The translations under genes and the position numbers were made by a program. A model generated the notes under the pieces. That model was not told where the DNA came from and ran no database searches. It saw only the letters and a list, made by a program, of their open reading frames with translations. Positions 62,075 through 64,000 of a stretch of 64,000 nt of DNA are shown here, piece after piece; within the stretch, counting starts at the first letter, position 1, and every line of letters starts with the position of its first letter. The DNA comes from Sipunculus nudus (lineage: Eukaryota > Annelida > Sipuncula > Golfingiida > Sipunculidae): positions 72,056,300-72,120,299 of the forward strand of contig CM049314.1 of assembly GCA_026874595.1 (NCBI GenBank). Direction: 5' to 3'.

Positions 62075-62746
62075 TGTAGTGAATGCATGGTTCCGTAGGG
62101 GTCAGTCACACTGCAGGTGCCCGGGTTAGCTGTGTATCTAACTAACGTAAGTGGGGTTTGTCCGCTGGCTTGTAACAGCGATGTAGCGCTGGGCGACAAC
62201 CGCCCGTGCAGGGCTGACCATGCTGATACCGCTCGGACGGTCACCGTCCCTCTTTAGCCTATAAATAGGACGCGCGCAGAGCGTGTGAAGACAAGAGTGT
62301 GGTGTGTTGCTCGGTCTGTTCACAGGGTGGTCAGCTCTCGTGTCAGCCTTAGCAGTGATTCATTAACTCGCCATTGGGATTCTATACTGGAATATTCCCA
62401 TTTATTTTTGGATTACCTATACTGCATAGGAGTTTATATAATTGAATAACTCTACCAACCTTCGTTTACGGGGATTACTGTTTAGGATATTGTGCGTAGC
62501 GGAGCGACACCACGCCCCCGGCTTCGTCTGCAACGGAGTGAGAAATCGCCTCACCATCTACTTCTGCCATCTGAAAGTTATCGCTGAGTTGTATTAAAAC
62601 CCTATTTATATATACTGCTGCCTTATTTCATTTGTGAATGCATGCGACTTAGAGGGTCAAGTGCAGATACATCAACCCGAGCCGCTAGGACTTAAATAAA
62701 CTAACCCGAACTCACGTGCTACACCCCCCACCCCCCGGGTGTTACA
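62075..62746 (+). mobile_element. Solo LTR of a retrotransposon (672 bp)
   Basis: Begins TGTAGTGAAT and ends GGGTGTTACA (TGTA...TACA termini), flanked by ATAG on both sides (62071-62074 and 62747-62750). Contains TATAAATA (62260-62267) and AATAAA (62695-62700), and is more GC-rich than its surroundings. No primer-binding site or gag/pol adjoins it. A 4-bp duplication and the layout suit a Gypsy-type LTR. Inserted into the foldback element, so younger than it. Confidence 0.75.
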
Positions 62747-63011
62747 ATAGTGTAACTGAAGCCAGCCTTGGAGTAGATTAGGATTCTGATCTGGGCTGGT
62801 CCAGTTTAAAATCAGTCCACTACAGGACTGTTTACCTGACCGGCCCAGATCAAAATTCTAATCTCGACTGACCCAGTTTAAAATCAGTCCAGACCAGATT
62901 TAAATCCTGAAGTCTTCACCACAGGATTTTGATCTTGGCCGGTCCAAATCAAAATTTTGATCTTTGCTGGCCCAGTTTTAAATTGAGCCAGATTCTAATC
63001 TGGGCCTCGAC

Positions 63012-63820
63012 ATATATATTTCATATATTTCATATGTTTCATATATATGATATTTTTCATTTATTTCATATATTTCATAAAAGCCAAGCAAAATACCTGC
63101 AATGACGCAGCATGGAATGGTGATGTAAATTAAAGAGTTTATACTGGTATTTAAATATAACCTGTGATTTTAAATTTCTTTATATTACTTTAATATAATC
63201 AATTATTTAAACGTTTCTTATAATGCGATTTAACATAGTTTAATGATATAAACAGGAGTAGTATGTACAGGACAATTAACATATGGCCCTGATAAGAATT
63301 AATACAACTATCGATGGATTTCCTGTAGGAGTCGATATTTAAATAAAGCATGTTACCGATTTGGCTCTGTAAATAGTTGATAAAAAATGTCTTCACGATC
63401 TGTTTTAGTACATATAAAGACAAAATGTTTAATGTTTTTTTTTATCTGCACCTCATCTTGGCAAACAATGGTGGAGTGGAAACACATACAGCCCGCTTCC
63501 ACATGAATTTTTAACGAAATGGCGTGGGCCTTTCAAATTAAAAATTGACCATGGTCGCAAATGCTAGGTGTATTTATTTAAATGAAATTGGCATATTTTA
63601 AATAAAGTCGCTGTTTTGTTGATTATAAAATTTCTTAGGGTCGATTTTACTTAATTGGTCGATGCTAAAACAAATAATCGATATTCGATTGCCGCATCCG
63701 GGTCGATAACCAACACCATCATTTTCTCGACATGTACAAGTGGTTCTATCTATATGTCACAGATATAAGTAATAATTTTGTTAACTGGCCAACTTAAAAG
63801 AACAGTTCAACTGTGGAATA

Positions 63821-63823
<3 letters not shown>
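63012..63823. other. AT-rich flank, no gene seen
   Basis: Contains 'atttcatatatttcatat' micro-repeats near 63020-63080. No coding or RNA feature recognised. Confidence 0.4.

Positions 63824-63880
<57 letters not shown>
63824..63880. repeat. (TA)n microsatellite
   Basis: About 28 TA units. Confidence 0.95.
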
Positions 63881-63886
<6 letters not shown>

Positions 63887-64000
63887 ATGTAACTTATTAT
63901 TTAAGCGAGCACACTTCACACACCGATTTATTTGCCCCTTGCCGGCTTACTCTTGTAATGGAGTTTAAAAATATTGAAGTGGACTATATAACTAATGTAT

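Larger units (their letters stand above)
60403..63011. mobile_element. Foldback DNA element with ~250-300-bp inverted arms
   Basis: The left arm (60403 to about 60720) and right arm (about 62765 to 63011) are inverted copies at roughly 80-85% identity by eye, both ending in GTCGAGGCCCAGATTAGAAT. Each arm is itself built from near-palindromic modules (CCCAGATcAAAATTTTaATCTGGG). An ATATATAT octamer flanks both ends (60395-60402 and 63012-63019), a possible 8-bp target duplication, though the site is AT-repetitive. The interior has no transposase-like frame. A solo LTR is nested inside. Confidence 0.85.

Noticed and set aside
62050-62323. Two minus-strand open frames near the right end
   Set aside because: They lie inside the solo LTR, antisense to its TATA box, and have no domain.

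Overview
This is eukaryotic, animal-type nuclear DNA: long introns with GT/AG borders, low gene density, abundant microsatellites and minisatellites, and many dispersed repeats with internal tandem modules. The repeat style, together with a fragment coding for PAN/apple and C-type-lectin domains, suggests a marine mollusc, most likely a bivalve. The species cannot be told from the sequence.

Main gene: on the minus strand from about 60095 down to 35001 lies a DDX3/PL10-type DEAD-box RNA helicase in 18 coding exons. All splice phases join without conflict and the coding length is 2508 nt, giving 835 residues plus a stop. All helicase motifs are present, as are the DDX3-type N-terminus (GLDQQFAGLDLN) and C-terminus (DWWGN). 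Exons 3, 4 and 5, which code for the disordered glycine/proline-rich N-terminal arm, are all phase 1-1 and could be skipped without breaking frame.

Left part, plus strand: a partial gene for a secreted protein is seen as a signal-peptide exon (9658), a PAN/apple-like exon with a one-base frameshift (10384) and the first half of a C-type lectin domain (12304). A decayed second PAN-like exon lies at 13712. No second half of the lectin domain was found, so this is a truncated or broken locus.

Repeats fill most of the rest: ~340-bp tandem units (1-2013); a 1172-bp element (2014-3185) with an inverted twin of 1173 bp in a helicase intron (45315-46487); a 45-bp minisatellite of about 55 units (6575-9057); a 38-bp minisatellite (10985-11345); an eight-unit 339-bp satellite arranged as dimers (16903-19463); ~420-bp units (20720-22248); and a family carrying perfect nuclear-receptor DR1 motifs (24800-28845). 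Several families end in the same way, with a tract rich in GGAC, a short hairpin and CTAA, although their bodies differ. Several also share the 12-bp palindrome GGTGGCGCCACC.

Right end: upstream of the helicase, a foldback-type DNA element with long inverted arms (60403-63011) carries a nested solo LTR (62075-62746) with TATA box, polyadenylation signal and a 4-bp target duplication. The interval 29700-34100 holds no gene I can support, only small hairpins. A tandem pair of tRNA-T-arm-like hairpins sits at 29206-29292.
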